Counted from the stretch's first letter, positions 1 through 12,760 are shown. The stretch: 64,000 nt of DNA from Candolleomyces eurysporus (GCA_027579435.1 JANBPK010000876.1:1-64000), one strand, 5' to 3'. Notes: generated by a model not told the origin, from the sequence alone. Numbers and translations: made by a program.

Positions 1-267
1 GTGTCTCAGAAGTACTGAAATCAAGTCCTGGGCCGATTCGGAGACCGAGGGAAAAACCGGACGACGTTTCGACCCCAAACGAGTGCCGCAATTCGAATGA
101 CCCTCCGAGAGTTGTCTTAGTGGATTGGGTGCTATTTGGACCGCAATTGGCGACAGGCTGGCCAATGAGGATGCTGAACTGTTTCAGACGAGGAGCCATC
201 CTCCTTAGATTAGGGTCAGCTGATTCCGAACAGAAATGGATCCAGCAGCAGCGCGCAGAGCTCTCGG
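1..267. other. Left edge, no confident gene
   Basis: No coding segment can be assigned with confidence here. An open frame runs from 120 to 413 but has no recognisable protein character. The region may hold the 5' UTR or an upstream exon of the gene that begins near 268, because that gene's N-terminus is poorly defined. It may also hold the end of a gene lying outside the window. Confidence 0.3.
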
Positions 268-1739
268 ATGTGGATATCTCGTGTCTTCCTGAGCCATCCA
301 GCGCAATCCCAGAGTCCCCCGTGTTCAGGGACTCCCACCCACGCGTATCTTGCCTACCCAGACCTGGGCACGCCTTCACTCGACGAGCGCGACGAAGTCA
401 GTTCGTTGCGTAGCTACGATCTCGTCGACGACCAGGACATCCCAGCCACCCGCGTCGCGCCAGTGCCAGCTGCTGAGGGAGGCAGCCCGGCCCAGGGCGG
501 GCTCGTTGATGCAGGCCAGCCGGCCGCGAGCCCACGGTCGAATAAACACACTACCACCAAAGGCCTACTTAGCGCCTCCCCCTTCCGTAACCTTAATCTT
601 TCATTTCGCCCGACCAGTCACCCTATTGGCCTCACTAGTGCCTCCGATGACAACACGACAACGCCTTCCCCGCGAACCTCCTCCCGCATGTCAATTTTTA
701 CTCGTTCTTCTCGGCAGAGCACTACCACTTTGGCTCCCCTAAATACCACGCTTTCGCACCACGCGCGCTCCTCCAGTCTTTCCACCCTCGACATGACCCC
801 CAACTCCCCTACAATCAGGTCACCCTCCTCCTCAAAATGGCGGCCCAGTGTCCTCGGGCACTTCTCACAGCCGTCAACGTCCTCGGCTGTGCCCGCCGAC
901 CCCGTCTATACCCCTCCACGACCTAGCCTTTCCTCGGGTGACACATATATCTCCGGCAACAGTGCATCCCAGACTACGACCACTATTGACAGCGAACCGC
1001 CCTCGACACCATCCAAACCCTCCTTTTTCGAGTCGATACGATCTAAAAACCGCTCTAGCCTCAGCATCTTCAAGCCTCAACACGGCTTCGCGTCATCAAG
1101 CTCATTATGGTCCCCATCTCGCCCCAACTTTGAGGATCTCCACGAGGAGGAGGACTCGCCCGGCGACCACCTCTCAACAGGTAGCCCCTCCCCTCCTCGC
1201 CATTCGTCTGTCGTTCCGAAATCCGAAGGGCAGTACGATAACCTCCTGGATGACGACGATGATCTCGAGAATTACGTTCCACCATCTACCAAGCGCGAAT
1301 CTACTCGCTCCTCGATCAGCTTCTCGTCAAGCAACACCTTCTCACGTGTCAGCTTTTCATCGCTGGGCACCAAGCACCACAAGAAGAAGAAGAGACTAGT
1401 TATCAGCGGCGTAGGCGTCCACGAGACGCGTAAATTCGAAGGCGTGAAACGGTGGTGCGAGGTACTTAGTTCCGGCCTTCCTCGTTTTGTGGATCCCTTT
1501 CTCACTATCAATTCACCAGACCTTTGGGGAGATTCGACAGATCACACGTGTTGCCAATGGTGACCTGCACATAGATTTCAGGCTCGCAGAGGTCGCTGAC
1601 ACCGTACGTAACGGTTCCGAACACGTTGCCATCCTAAAAAGCTTATTTCTATCAATAGGTCTGCCGTGTTCGGGCCAAGGTGTTTATCTCTGGGGTTGGT
1701 AGTGTGTATCTTTCATGGGCGACCAGCGACAAAAGATGA
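268..1739 (+). CDS. Ser/Thr/Pro-rich protein with C-terminal RRM-like fold
   Basis: The long first exon (268-1461) encodes a low-complexity Ser/Thr/Pro-rich stretch of nearly 400 residues with an acidic patch (LLDDDDDLENYVPP) and then a basic KKKKRLVISGVGV segment. Two introns with GT/AG borders (1462-1519 and 1604-1658) join the rest in frame. The predicted C-terminus, about 90 residues, reads as beta-alpha-beta-beta-alpha-beta: RLVISGV, GVKRWCETFGEI, NGDLHIDF, and finally KVFISGVGSVYLSW before the stop. This looks like a divergent RNA-recognition fold, but aromatic RNP1/RNP2 residues are weak, so RNA binding is inference. The start is uncertain: ATG 268 is the first in frame, but residues before about LAYPDLGTPSLDERDE look less protein-like and an upstream exon is possible. 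Confidence 0.6.
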
Positions 1740-2684
1740 CCAGAATTTCTTGCATCTCCAAAGTAAGTAATGCTTTGTCTTAAAAAGTAATCATCGTGTC
1801 TAAATTTGGACTCCCCTTTAGAACGATCTTAATGAACCAATCACGTACCCATACAGTTTTGTAACAGCTTTCGATTTCGACGCTTTCTCTTGGTATACCC
1901 CCTCTTCTCGCTACGCATTTCAATGATTTTACGAATTACGGAAGCTATGAATATTTATGCGGTGTGTTCCATTCTTTTATCATAGGTCTTGGTGCAGCGA
2001 GGCTCATTTTCGACGGTTCTAGCTTTCGAACCATATGCCAACCATGTCACGGACTTTGTGTAACGACTTCATTACCGTACGATACTTTATTGTATTTGAT
2101 TAATTATCCCCTCCGTGGGTCCTCATTCCCCCTNCCCCCTCCCCCTTCATCCATCATTCCCATTCCCCAAAGTTCAAACATCCATCATTCCATATTTCAC
2201 GTCTGACGCACGGACCCCCATGTTTCTTTAATTCCTCAATCCTTTCAACGCTGCATCCGTAATCGCATGTATCTCTCATTCCGTTTTTCTACGGGCTCAA
2301 CCTCGTCGTTATTCCGATGAAGGATACCCTTGTTCAGATGTGTAACCTCCGGTAGTTTGTACCAGTATTATACAGTCTAGACCTGCACCTCGTTCCCGGG
2401 AAGCGTTTACCCGTATGAAATTTTGCGCTTGGAACGTCTGGTAATTACTGATTGAGACTAGACCCTCAAATTTCGAGAGTTGACAACCAGTACCCCGTTC
2501 CTAAAGTTACGTTTTCATTTGGGGTCAAGTATCTTCCCAACATTATATATATACATGTCCGCATCTAGTCTTTCCCTATCGCCTACTAATGCTTCCAGGC
2601 ACATGGACCTACAGATGAACGTCAATGTCGACAGCGCCAGGGTGTGCCTAGACTCGCACTGAGGGCCGCGGAAGAATATGTCGT
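1740..2684. other. Intergenic region between convergent genes
   Basis: About 0.95 kb between the stop codons of a plus-strand and a minus-strand gene. It is AT-richer than the flanking genes, with pyrimidine-rich runs (for example around 2130-2170) typical of fungal 3' flanks. I see no coding, RNA or repeat signal here. Confidence 0.5.
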
Positions 2685-5600
2685 CTAGATAAAGATAGTA
2701 GGTGGTTGAGGTGGCGGTTTCCCTTTCATCATCGAGCCATTGGCGGAATGGTTGTGATGATGAGTTGGTCCGCCATTCGCAAAGTTATTCATACGACCCT
2801 GACCGTTGTGTCCCCTGTAGTTGACGCCGCGATTTCCATGGAAATGAGCTTGAGCGTCTCGCTTGAACGACTGCCGTCGCCTCNCATTTGGATGTTGCGG
2901 CCGTCCGCCGTTTTCGTGTACAGGTGCATCNTGCTGTGGAAAGTGAGCTTGGCGCNTAGAGGCGTGAGGCTGAGCTCCATGCATGGCAGGGCCAACGATA
3001 TGTGTATTATTACTCCACGAGGGGTGGGGCGGCTGGGCGAAAGTTCGTGGAGCACCATTCGCCAATGGAGGTTGTTCAGGGAGGATAATCGAGTTTCGAA
3101 ACTTCATTGAGGGTTCCGAAGGGAAGCTCGCATTACTGGGAGACAAGTTCGATGGGAGCGGAGGCGGAGGATGGGGTCGGGTGACGCCATTCGTCAGACA
3201 CCCAGAGTCCGTCTGCTCGCCTATTCCCATCATGACTGCGGTCACTGGAGGAGCATCCTGACAAGAAGGCGACGACCTTTGATCCCCTGCAGGCTGAGGC
3301 CGGAATGGAGNAGGTACTGCATAGTAAGAAGGCTTNGGTGGAGATGAGATAAGTTATAGCTAATAAAGAGAGAAAATAGGCCCCACCGAATACACGACTC
3401 CTTGAGGAGCCCAGCCTTGTCCATCTTGCTCGCCTCCAGCAATGGGATGAACTGGAGGACGCATCATGTGTGGAGGATAGACCGGATATGCATTGAAGTA
3501 TGGCACTGGATATGGGGCCTGATGGTGAATGTATGGCTGCACCCAAGGCGACGGTCCATAGTAGGGCAGGCTTGGGAAAACGTATGGGTAAGGCGGNGGC
3601 GGGAATACAGTCATTGACGTAGAGACAGGTATAGCCGCGTTCGGCGGTGTGTCCAAGTTGTCATACCACTCTCTATACTGCTGATGAGGCTCTCGAGCNG
3701 CGTTTGCGTCAAGAGACGCTGNCCCNTCGGATTTTTCAGANAGAGACGGCGAAGGNGGCAGGCTTTCATCATGAAGAGTTTGTCCCTCTGTGCTTGGACT
3801 CGTATGNGAATTNCGCGATNGAGATCGAGTCTCCGCGTTCGCCTGTTGAGAAGAAAGAGAGCGAGATTCTTGGATTTCATTTTTCCCGCCTTTCGGAACA
3901 GATGGTGGTTTGAAGTCGAATCGGTCGGGGAANTGGAACTTTCCACCGTTATGGTGATACAAGCGNCCTCGTCCTCGCCCTTGCTTCCAGTTATTCCGAG
4001 GCGGGTTGCAATCNCGCAACCGAACGCGCATGACGTGCCCATTGCAAACACGGTTATGCTGCTGATCNTGTTAGTTCACNTNCANTNNNGTAGTAGGGGN
4101 GTAGACAATAGNTCACCTCTTCGAGGACAGCACGCGCCGGACTGTCGGTNTTGTCNAACTTGAGGAAGGCAAANCCCGTGGTTCCGTTGACTGATACAGG
4201 GGAATGTAAGCGAATTTTTNCAAGTCTAAGGCGTCGATGAGGGTACCCACATGGCCGAACAAATTTTACAGACTGAAGGCCCCCGTACTTGGCAAAGTGT
4301 TGCCTGACCTTCTCTTCATTCCAGGCGGACGGTCCAAGAACCTCCAAGCCACCGACAAACAAGCTAAAAGGATCAATGTTNCGCTGAGTNGGAGTCTCGT
4401 GCAAGCCNCGTCGATGAACGAAANNTGCGTCTTCAGTAGCATTTGANGGAATGGGAAGGTANAGGGGACCATTCGCTACTGGGGGCAATGGGATCACAGC
4501 TGCCCCTCCAGACAGAGGCCCGAGATGAAATTCCTCATTGACCAAATGAGGGTTCGGCGGCGTGAACGAACTGCGATGGTAGATGTCAGGAGAAACCGGA
4601 ACAGAGGAAGAGGTGAAGACAGACTCGGTAGAATTTGATGGCTTCCAGCCGTTCCATTCGGTAATTGGCTCAGTGAAAGATGGCTGAACTAGCACTGGAT
4701 GCGGCAGATAACCAGTGGGCTGGTGAGAACCGACACCCCTCGCCATGTCTGCGAGGTCGACAGGGGTATTCTTGTCGCTGCCTTCATGATCAGAAGGTGC
4801 TTGACCCTGTAATNCATGCGGAGGAATGGAACTCGAATGAGGAAATCCGGGAGAAGCAGGATAAACATAAGGAGTTGGATGGGATTGGAATGGGTANGGT
4901 GTTGGAATAGTTTGGGGAAAGTGGCCGTAGTTGGGATAGCGACACTCCCAGCCAGAGTAAGAAGGCTGGTGGGCCCAAGTAACCGACAAATGAGGTACTC
5001 GTCTCAGAGCCTAACCCAAGGATTTGAATCAAGGTTATACAGAAAGGCGANTTTCTTACCATCAAGGCGGAAACACAGTCGTCACGGAAATCCCACTTGA
5101 CTTCCCAACAGCCTTCATCCATGACTGGAGAACGCGGGGAATTGTGCGGTGCGGGATATGATTGCCACAAGCCTTCGACATCGCATCCTCCTTCTGCAAT
5201 ATGTAATCAGGATCGNGCCACTTGAAAGGGACGGCCTCACGAACCTGCCACTGAGTCGAGCTNAAAGACTGAAAATTTCTCGACACGNCCAAAGTAGGAG
5301 GTAATGACCTGTATCGTCTATCATGGGTTCAGAACGCGCGACTGAAAAGTACAAAAATATCTGCACCATACCTGCTCATCGAATTTCAAAGGCTGCAGGA
5401 AGATGCCNCTGTCTTCGNNTTCGAGAGTGTCTTGTCTAGCGTGGGTCTCCGCTTGGATCGCGTCGTNATTATAGAGAATGTTATGAAAGCTNTAGCAAAT
5501 GAGAGNCCAATTCCATGACGGGTCGAGGGAAGCCTACCGTGCGCCTTTTGGCTTCCAGATTCTCATGGCCGTTGGTAGGCCCGGTATGAAGCTNGNCTGA

Positions 5601-6303
5601 GCAGGATGTGGGTGACCCAAGCTTGTATCAACGGGAGCGCTGTGTGGTTGATTTAACGATGTGAATACTTCACTNCCGGGTCCATAGCAANGAGTGACAT
5701 CCTACCGATAAGAGATCAAGAGGGTTCGGAACGCTCTGGCTGGCTCAAAACGCAGGATACGACCCATGAATGGCTTGGGCTTCTGCGAATGGAGACTATG
5801 TATCAGGTCAGACGCTGCATCTGCACTCTTTATCGAATTGCGCGTGTGAGTGAAAGACAAAGGAAAAGACATGATGGACCAACCTCGCACTGAACAAAGG
5901 CACAAATGCCNCCCTTTGTGTCACGAACGACCTTGATATTCTTGATCTCTGCATATTCCGACAGATGCTCTGACAGTAGCTTCGTGAGCTCTGCTTGGTC
6001 TACGTTGCATGGCAGACTAGANNGACAGTTGTCAGCGAGCACGATGACCGGCGACCGGCNATCATCACGACATGAATGGACGTACCTTCCAACAAAGACN
6101 CTGGCGTCATGCGACGGCTTTTCTTCCNCCGTCTCGCCAGGCAAGTCGTCGGGAGGTCGTTCTGCGTCATGGACCACGATTTCGTTGGGAGAGCTCACGC
6201 TACGCGAGGACATCGANGTCGGGGGGNTGGGTGCCGGACCGCGAGGACCATGAACGCCCTGGAACAAAGGGCTTTGGGGACATAGCTNGTTGAAGGGGGG
6301 CAA
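2685..6303 (-). CDS. Multi-RRM RNA-binding protein with long low-complexity tail
   Basis: Minus-strand gene in several exons, read from about 6303 to the stop at 2685. Near the N-terminus an RRM can be pieced together across an intron: DA-x-VFVG, then SLPCNVDQAELTKLLSEHL, AEIKNIKVVRDTK, GICAFVQCEV. The next exon gives ASDLIHSLHSQKPKPFMGR and FEPARAFRTLLISYR. A second RRM lies at about 4130-4420: DPFSLFVGGL, EEKVRQHFAKYGGLQSVKFV, then FAFLKxD and ARAVLEEV, followed by VMRVRLRDCNPPRNNWKQGR. The remaining C-terminal half is Pro/Tyr/His/Gly-rich and probably disordered. The start at 6303 is the first ATG in frame with the first RRM. Ambiguous bases are dense here and blur exact splice sites. A role in mRNA regulation is inferred from the domains only; I cannot name an orthologue. 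Confidence 0.7.
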
Positions 6304-6519
6304 GGANTNTAGAGCAACGCCTTTGGGGGCGAGCANGCAATGGCGGGGTCGACGTCGGGGATAAGAGCAAAGAGAGTTGGAGACAGATGTTGGAGTTGAA
6401 GGCGAGCAGCAAGAATAAATAAATAAATGCCTTCTATGATCAAAGATATGCTGACAAAATAATTATGTAGAAAACCACGAGCACTAGAAATGGTNGGCCG
6501 CCATCAGTAAAAGCAACGT

Positions 6520-7073
6520 TCAATCGCGCCCGACGCTTGGGTTCAACTCTGGCCAATCCGCCACCCAACGAAGGAGCTCCTCTGCGAAGATCGCATCAGA
6601 TGTCCCTGGNTAGCTTCCTGTCATGCCAGAAGTCTCCATTTTCTGTCTGAGAGAACACCTCGTCATGTCGACCCCCTNACTACCCATTTGTCGAACAGGA
6701 TAGAATGAGACTCTACCAGCTNANTAGGGTGACTNGTGCACACTATTGTCCCAGTTGCCCCCATNCTNGCCAAGTTACACNANANCNATTGTAAGCCAGG
6801 NAACAGACCGGGCAGGAGGATAGACTTTTTTGGACGAGGTGCCAATTGAGAGCCAGTCGACCGGAAGAGCCGGCCTGAAGAGCAGCGAGTTCTGGAGATC
6901 GATCTCAGAGAAGGCTTCTTATGACGGTACCACAGGGCACAGAGAGCAAAGGCCGTCACGAGAACGTGAAATGAGATTATAAGCGCAGATGAAGAAGCCT
7001 TCGCTGACTGGGACCNNANGGAGCTACCCAGTATCGCGGGAGAAGAATCCGCGGAAAATAAGACCCAGAGCAT
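6520..7073 (-). CDS. Small single-pass membrane protein, unknown
   Basis: Short minus-strand gene of two exons. The first gives an N-terminal Ser/Ala-rich stretch and one clear hydrophobic segment (ALIISFHVLVTAFALCALWY) followed by a strongly basic juxtamembrane region (RHKKPSLRSISRTR). A probable intron at about 6746-6781 joins it to a C-terminal exon ending in SDAIFAEELLRWVADWPELN before the stop at 6520. The topology suggests a single-pass membrane protein with a basic cytosolic tail. Several ambiguous bases around 6720-6800 make the junction uncertain. I do not recognise the family. Confidence 0.5.
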
Positions 7074-7292
7074 AGCGACACCATCGTCAATTAATCAACT
7101 GTTTCGAGTTGTGGTTCGCAAGGACAATGAGGAGAACTCCCTTTAATTGCCTTTCTNGANANTAATAAACGACCAATGCACGTGATGTGAATCANGTTTC
7201 GAACTCCGACGCGACGCTTCGCGCTTGCCGCTCCGCCGAAAATGTTTTGATCTACCTTCCTTGCTACCGAGTCTATTCCAACGAGCTGAACG

Positions 7293-7945
7293 ATGTCCGA
7301 CGACGGGTATGGTGGAGGTGACGACTACGACTATGGAGGACCAAGGTATGACGATCAATAATTAGNCNTCTGTCCTCATAAACTCATCCAATTTTTCGAA
7401 CCATAGTTTCAATGAAGACGCATTTGTGGGTTTCCAAAGCTCGGCCTCTNGCAGCACAGCACCCTCTGACGACACTTAGGATGATAAATATGATCTCCTA
7501 GCACAAGACCAAGAAGGCGAAGNCCAGAATGGCGAAGGTGAAGGAGCTACGGGTGACAGTGGGGTGAATGGTGTCCAGGATGAGAANGACCAAGAAATGG
7601 GGAATGGGGATGCTGCACCTGCACTTTCCGGTGTCACGGAGCAACGTCAATCGAACAAGGTCCGGGTGACCACTCCCTACTTGACCAAATACGAGCGTGC
7701 TCGAATATTGGGTACTCGAGCNCTACAAATCAGGTGTGTAGCAGTGNGCTATCTGTTGATTGTTTCTGAACGTCNATGGCAACAGCATGAACGCACCTGT
7801 CCTTGTCCCTTTGGACGGAGANACCGATGCACTTCAAATCGCGATCAAGGAGCTGTCCCAACGAAAGATACCCCTCATCATCCGAAGATACCTCCCAGAC
7901 GGCAGCTTCGAGGACTGGAGCGTTTCCGAACTTATCACTGACTAA
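7293..7945 (+). CDS. RPB6: RNA polymerase I/II/III subunit RPB6 (RPABC2)
   Basis: Shared subunit of all three nuclear RNA polymerases, part of the clamp base. The C-terminal core is unmistakable: [22 protein letters not shown], then [39 protein letters not shown] and [13 protein letters not shown] before the stop. The N-terminus is the acidic, Gly/Tyr/Asp-rich tail typical of the family ([16 protein letters not shown]). Introns follow GT/AG: 7346-7406, a probable one at about 7426-7480 that removes an in-frame stop, and 7734-7785, which falls inside the conserved LQIS/MNAP block. Predicted length is about 160 residues, as in other fungi. It is convergent with DMC1. Confidence 0.95.
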
Positions 7946-8218
7946 TTGGNANCTTTCGCTTGACGTGAACCTCACCTTTCCCCTGTTCATCATGAACTTC
8001 TACGGCTCAGCCAGGCCCTTCACCATCAAATGTAGGAATTGCCCGGATTGGATACTCATGAACGGGNTCCAGCACGCCATAACCGATTCAGTGTCATCTG
8101 GGCTTTTTTTCAAAAGTAGATATNATACCACGACAGGATGGCGTGTATAGCTTGTAATTTTATCTNGGTTTTGGTACACAGTTCATCAGTATGGCTCCTT
8201 TCATATCCATGCCTCGGC

Positions 8219-9981
8219 TCAAACGTCTGCCCAACCACCCTCATCCAACTTGTACGAGGCCTCACTTTCCGGACGGTCAGGACTATCCACAAGCTTCGCC
8301 ACTCGTTCTTCTGCACGGCCTACAATGAATGGAGTCAGAGAGAGTCGGGAAAAAGGCAGTGCCTGCGATGACTCATTGCTCACCTTTCCTGAGAAATATA
8401 CGGGTCGCGGAAGCATGAGACAAAATATGGCCTCCAATGGGCTTGAGGGCGCCTCCAGCAACAAACGTCATTGTTGCTCCCGGATCAGCTGAATGCTGAT
8501 TGANTAAATCGCGTTCACCACCGGGAACAATGGTACTACTCACATTGGACTTGGTTCGTCATAAGGATAACNATCTAGGGAACCAGCCTGAGNATAGGAN
8601 AAAAGTGNCAGAGAAAGAGGAACTTACATTGTATTCTTCGGAAAGCTTCGACAATTTCGAGAGCATTTGNGCAAGCTGGGAANAGNGACAGTCAGCGCGC
8701 TTGATTTCCCCCGTCGAAAGGAAAACGTTACCTTCTGNTGCCGCTCGCTAAGCTCTCCTCGACCGGAATAGTCAACTCGGAACAGAGCCATAATNCTGTC
8801 GATNATGAGNAGACGAAAATCCTTGTCTTCGGCAAACCGAGCAGAGCACTCGTTGATAAGTTCCATCTGTCCAANGCGTCGTTGGCATCAGTCATAGAAG
8901 AAAGCGCCCGATCTTACGCACCTGATGTTCGCTGTTGAATGCCCTNGCTGGAANAAATGTCAACATTGCCTCCCCTTTAAGAAGCTTANGGAGAATTAGA
9001 ACCATATAAAATGTTCTCCAACGCCAATGTTCCGTCGACGCCAAACCGTTCGGCAATGGACCGAATACGGTCGGGTCGAAACGTGCCTTCAGTGTCGATA
9101 TATGCGACCTTGCCTGATGCGCCACCATACTCGGCAGGTAGTTGAGCAACGACGCTCATGGTGTGAGCAAGCTGAGTCTTCCCGGTTCGATANTCNCCNT
9201 ATACTAAGGCGAGTTAGGNCGGGTAGGCAAGCAGGAGGANNNTGACAAGGCGAACCTTCTGTGATCGACTGTGACATGAATCCACCTGATATGCGCGAGT
9301 GAGAAGAGGGGAAGGNGAGTAGAGATAGAGAGAATAAATTTACCACCCAGAATTCCGTCGACAAGTTTGCTCCCAGTACTGATACTGAGAACCTTTTTAC
9401 GTTTATCTTGAACCTCGACCCCAGTGGCAAACGAAGATCCCTGACGACGAGTTCATTGAAGGACCAGTACCAGACAATACANGATNNACATACAGCGATC
9501 TTCTGAGCAGCCTCTTTNATTTTCTCCACCTTNGCCTCTGACATACCCTGATAATATGCGCGGTTAAAGCCGAGAAACGGNGACAAGGAAACGCAACGGG
9601 TACCTTAATCTTCAGCATCTGCCTTCGAGTGGTCATAATGACACCAAATATCGTGTTGATAGCTGCGGACTGCAAGTCCATAGAAATGAGCATATATGCA
9701 TTGGACAGAACTCGGCCAAACGAACCTTGAGCTTGGTGATGTCCTGGACGTTAATACCCTCNAGTGGAGTTAGGCTACGGCCAAGAAAACAAATGAAAAC
9801 GCGCATACATGTCTTTGTAGCTCGTCCACAGTGTCGAAGCTCGACTGTGAAGACCATGAATTAGCATATATNATGTCCCACCATCTCGAGCGGCAGCCCT
9901 TACCTCTTCTTCATCTCCACTGGGCGACGGTGCGCGCGACTGGGAGACNGAGGNGACTGAGGGTGCTCGTCGAGGAGGCAT
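8219..9981 (-). CDS. DMC1: Meiotic recombinase DMC1
   Basis: RecA-family recombinase that carries out homologous strand exchange in meiosis. In order, minus strand: an N-terminal tail; the helix-hairpin-helix region containing [12 protein letters not shown] and [11 protein letters not shown], then EAKVEKIKEAAQKI; the core with [19 protein letters not shown]; Walker A of the form G-x-Y-R-T-G-K-T-Q at about 9180; [14 protein letters not shown] equivalents; Walker B near [20 protein letters not shown]; and the end [20 protein letters not shown] with stop at 8219. The INVQDI-KKLK and MTTRR blocks are typical of DMC1 rather than RAD51. The gene is split into many short exons and several ambiguous bases fall in splice sites, so exact exons are not fixed. 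Confidence 0.93.
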
Positions 9982-10194
9982 NTTGGACAGAGAAAAGGGA
10001 TAACAGATAGNAAGACGGGCAGAGCTCTTATTTAGAGACGCGACCTCAGAGCACGTGTCGGGACGATGTCAATCTAACGTCGAAATATGTCGATAGATAT
10101 CCCAAATACAGAAATCGACCTATAATACTACANGNGTGGGATATCAACAGGAATAGAGAAAGGGAAAGTACACAAAGTGCATACCAAGGAGAAC

Positions 10195-11577
10195 CTAGTC
10201 TGCATCGATGACCATCCCTCCNCGACCGCGTCGAATGCGGTCTTCCAGTCCACCAGCACCACCGAATACCCTCTTGCTCTCGCTGTTCAGATAGCTGTTC
10301 ATTCCCTTCGACCGCTTCTGTTCTTCCTCCGCCAACTCGGCCTTCTCCTTCTCAAGGAGGGCGGCCAATCGTTCCTTTCTGTTGGCTTCCATGTTCGTGG
10401 CGTTCGACTGCATAGCCGCTAGCTTCGCAGCACGGTCCTCTTGTATCGGCCCATTAGTCCTTGGCGGGCCCTGCGGTGCAGATGGTCGTTCATTTCTGAA
10501 AGGAGGAGGCGAACGATCNATCCGACTCCGTTTGTCGAATCTCTCGCTCCGGTCTCCATTCCTCCTAGAGGGGCTGCGGCTTCGAGGTCGTTTCGAACGT
10601 TCCGCGGGGCCAGGGCTGTCAGANGTGTCTGAATTCCTTTCGGGATAGCGTGTGTGTCGAGAGGGCAATGAATGTCTGCGACTGTCTTCCTCCGGGCTAT
10701 ACCGTCTTCTGCGATCCGACGAGTCATCCCTGCGCCGGCGGTCATATTCACGATATGAGGGTCTGGGAGAGCGGGAGCGGCGATGGTAACCGGGGCTTGG
10801 TTCTCGCCTGTGACGTCTATCATCCCCTGCTGCTGGAGACCTTGAACGACTTCTGGGAGATCGTGAACGCGAATCACGCTGACGCTTCCTGTATTTCTCC
10901 TCCTTACGCCTCTTTTTCTCTTCCTTCTCCTTCTTTCTCTCCGACTTGTCCTTCTTGACCTTGATACCATTCCTTTCCTGCATCTCGCGAAGACGAAGAG
11001 GGTTGTTCATGAGGGCCTGGTACGCAGCCTGTTCCTGTTGCTTAATGGCAAGGAGAGGGTCCTCGCGGATCTTGGCTGCCATATCTCGAGCATTGTTCGC
11101 ATTTTGGACGGCGATGAAGTTCTTGTGGGACGCTCCGAGCTGATACAATGGACGGTTAGCACATTGAAACGAATATCNAGCANNGGCACGTACCTTGGCA
11201 TTATCATCAGCCGTAAGGATCTTGTCGACTCTCTTCTTTCCNAGAAGATAGTCTTCGAGGTCGTTCGCATTAGCTCCACTGCCTGTNGCTGGTGTTGCAT
11301 ACATCCACTCCAGTTTCTCCGTCCGTTTCTTCCCCGTTTGCTCTTCTTGTAACCGCTGCAGCTCCTGGAGTTGCCGTTCTTCCTCCTTTTCCTTCCTCAG
11401 CTGATCCAATTTCTTCTTCTCTTCGAGCTAAAGAGGGTATATTCAGTACATTTATTGAAGGGGGCAACAAATGAATCCCACTTACCGCTTTCTTTTCCTC
11501 GAGCCAGACCCGCTCCTGATTCTTCATGAGGAGCGGGTGCCAGGACNTTTTTCATATTAAGATCTCCGCCACCCATT
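10195..11577 (-). CDS. CWC25: Pre-mRNA splicing factor CWC25
   Basis: Spliceosomal protein that promotes the first transesterification step. The N-terminus is diagnostic: [16 protein letters not shown], then [12 protein letters not shown], an intron, and a Lys/Glu/Gln-rich helix leading to LEWMYATP and the DLEDYLLGKKRVDK motif. A second intron near 11165-11190 precedes [19 protein letters not shown] and [20 protein letters not shown]. The C-terminal half is a long Arg/Ser/Asp-rich region of the SR type, ending in [20 protein letters not shown]. The start is the ATG complementary to 11575-11577. The length, about 440 residues, fits other basidiomycete CWC25 proteins. Confidence 0.93.
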
Positions 11578-11789
11578 TTGAATGATCCTTCGAGATAAAG
11601 TAATGAAAAAAGAGTAAAGGAAGAGAGTTCCTAGCAGGAGGTGGTGGTGGACAAGAGACAACCTAGCTGGAGTCACTGGCCCAAGTTCATCGCCTCCGGG
11701 CCGTGAGAACAATTACGTAATTCAAGGTATGTTCTTGACCAGTGATGACCTCAACCAGAGTGCTATGCTTAGGCGTCGTTAGCGCAGCC

Positions 11790-12760
11790 ATGTCGACACA
11801 GGCGTACGAGCCATTAAATGGCGACCTCGAGAGTGGTCAAGGGAATAGCAGAACGACATCTACCCAGCCAGCGTGAGTTTCTGCTTTGTAGCCGACTTTC
11901 GAGGTCCTCCTAACATTTAGGCATGTTCTCTAGCCCAACGCGATCTATCTATGCCCTGACGCGTGGCGAAATTACAAGAGGTCTTGCCAACCGATTCGTG
12001 CACTCCAGAGTGTACATCCTCCTATACCTTGTGATGGCAGGGCTATCAGTGGCCACAGTGGTACTGAGCCTGACGGACGGCTGTCCGGGTCCAGCTTTCT
12101 ATGTTTTGGAAGTCATCATAAACACTGCGATGATTCTCGAAGTTACTGTTCGCCTAGTCGCTCTCGGCCGGGTGAGTCATTCTCAGGGACATTGGGGTCT
12201 TGCACTAACCCCACACGTTTCTAGCAATTCTGGAAGTCACCATTCAACGTGGTTGACGTTATACTGACGTTCTTCTGTGCATTAACATTGCTCGTGCTGG
12301 CATTTGCGAAATGCGGCGCAGGAAGCAAAGAAGAAGAGATATTTGATACCCTCCTGCTGGTCGCAAGGAACGTTCTTCAATTTGGGAGGCTTGCGGCAGT
12401 GATGCGACAGTGAGTTCTACTTATCTCCCCTGCTTCTTTCTGATCTATCCCCGTCGCTGGCGCATGCTCATCGGAATGTTCCCCGTCAATATTAGGTCCG
12501 GGCAATCGATATTTTCCCGCCCCAAACCAATTGATATCAATGCGGCCCGAAGGGCAGGGTTTGGGATGGAACTGGATGTCGAGAGCGACGAGGAGGAGGA
12601 GTCTGAGTTGCGCCGGCCCTTGGTGCGGAACCCCATCCTGTTTGATGCCGAAGACGAGACCCCGTCGACGACCCCGGCGCGACCTCTGACGGAGATGCCT
12701 CTGGCAAAGCAAGCGGTACGGGACCGGGATGCGGAGGATATGTGGGCAGAGCTTGGTTAA
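11790..12760 (+). CDS. Voltage-sensor-domain-only membrane protein
   Basis: Four exons (11790-11872, 11934-12171, 12225-12409, 12496-12760) join in frame with GT/AG borders to give a protein of about 255 residues with four hydrophobic segments: S1 YILLYLVMAGLSVATVVLSL, S2 AFYVLEVIINTAMILEVTVR, S3 FNVVDVILTFFCALTLLVLA and S4 LLLVARNVLQFGRLAAVMRQ. The S2 acidic/Arg pattern, the N-x-x-D in S3 and the Arg residues in S4 match the voltage-sensor fold of cation channels. No pore helix or S5/S6 follows; instead there is an acidic cytosolic tail. It could be an Hv1-like proton channel, or a sensor or scaffold without conductance. The sequence does not decide between these. Confidence 0.75.

Noticed and set aside
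7426..7480. Premature stop codon in RPB6
   Set aside because: The stop (tag at about 7478) is removed by a normal GT/AG intron that joins the acidic N-terminal exons in frame; RPB6 is essential and the rest of the gene is intact.
10382..11352. Long plus-strand open frames opposite CWC25
   Set aside because: They are the reverse complement of Arg/Ser- and Lys/Glu-rich codons, which leave antisense frames open. They lack any protein-like pattern or splice logic.
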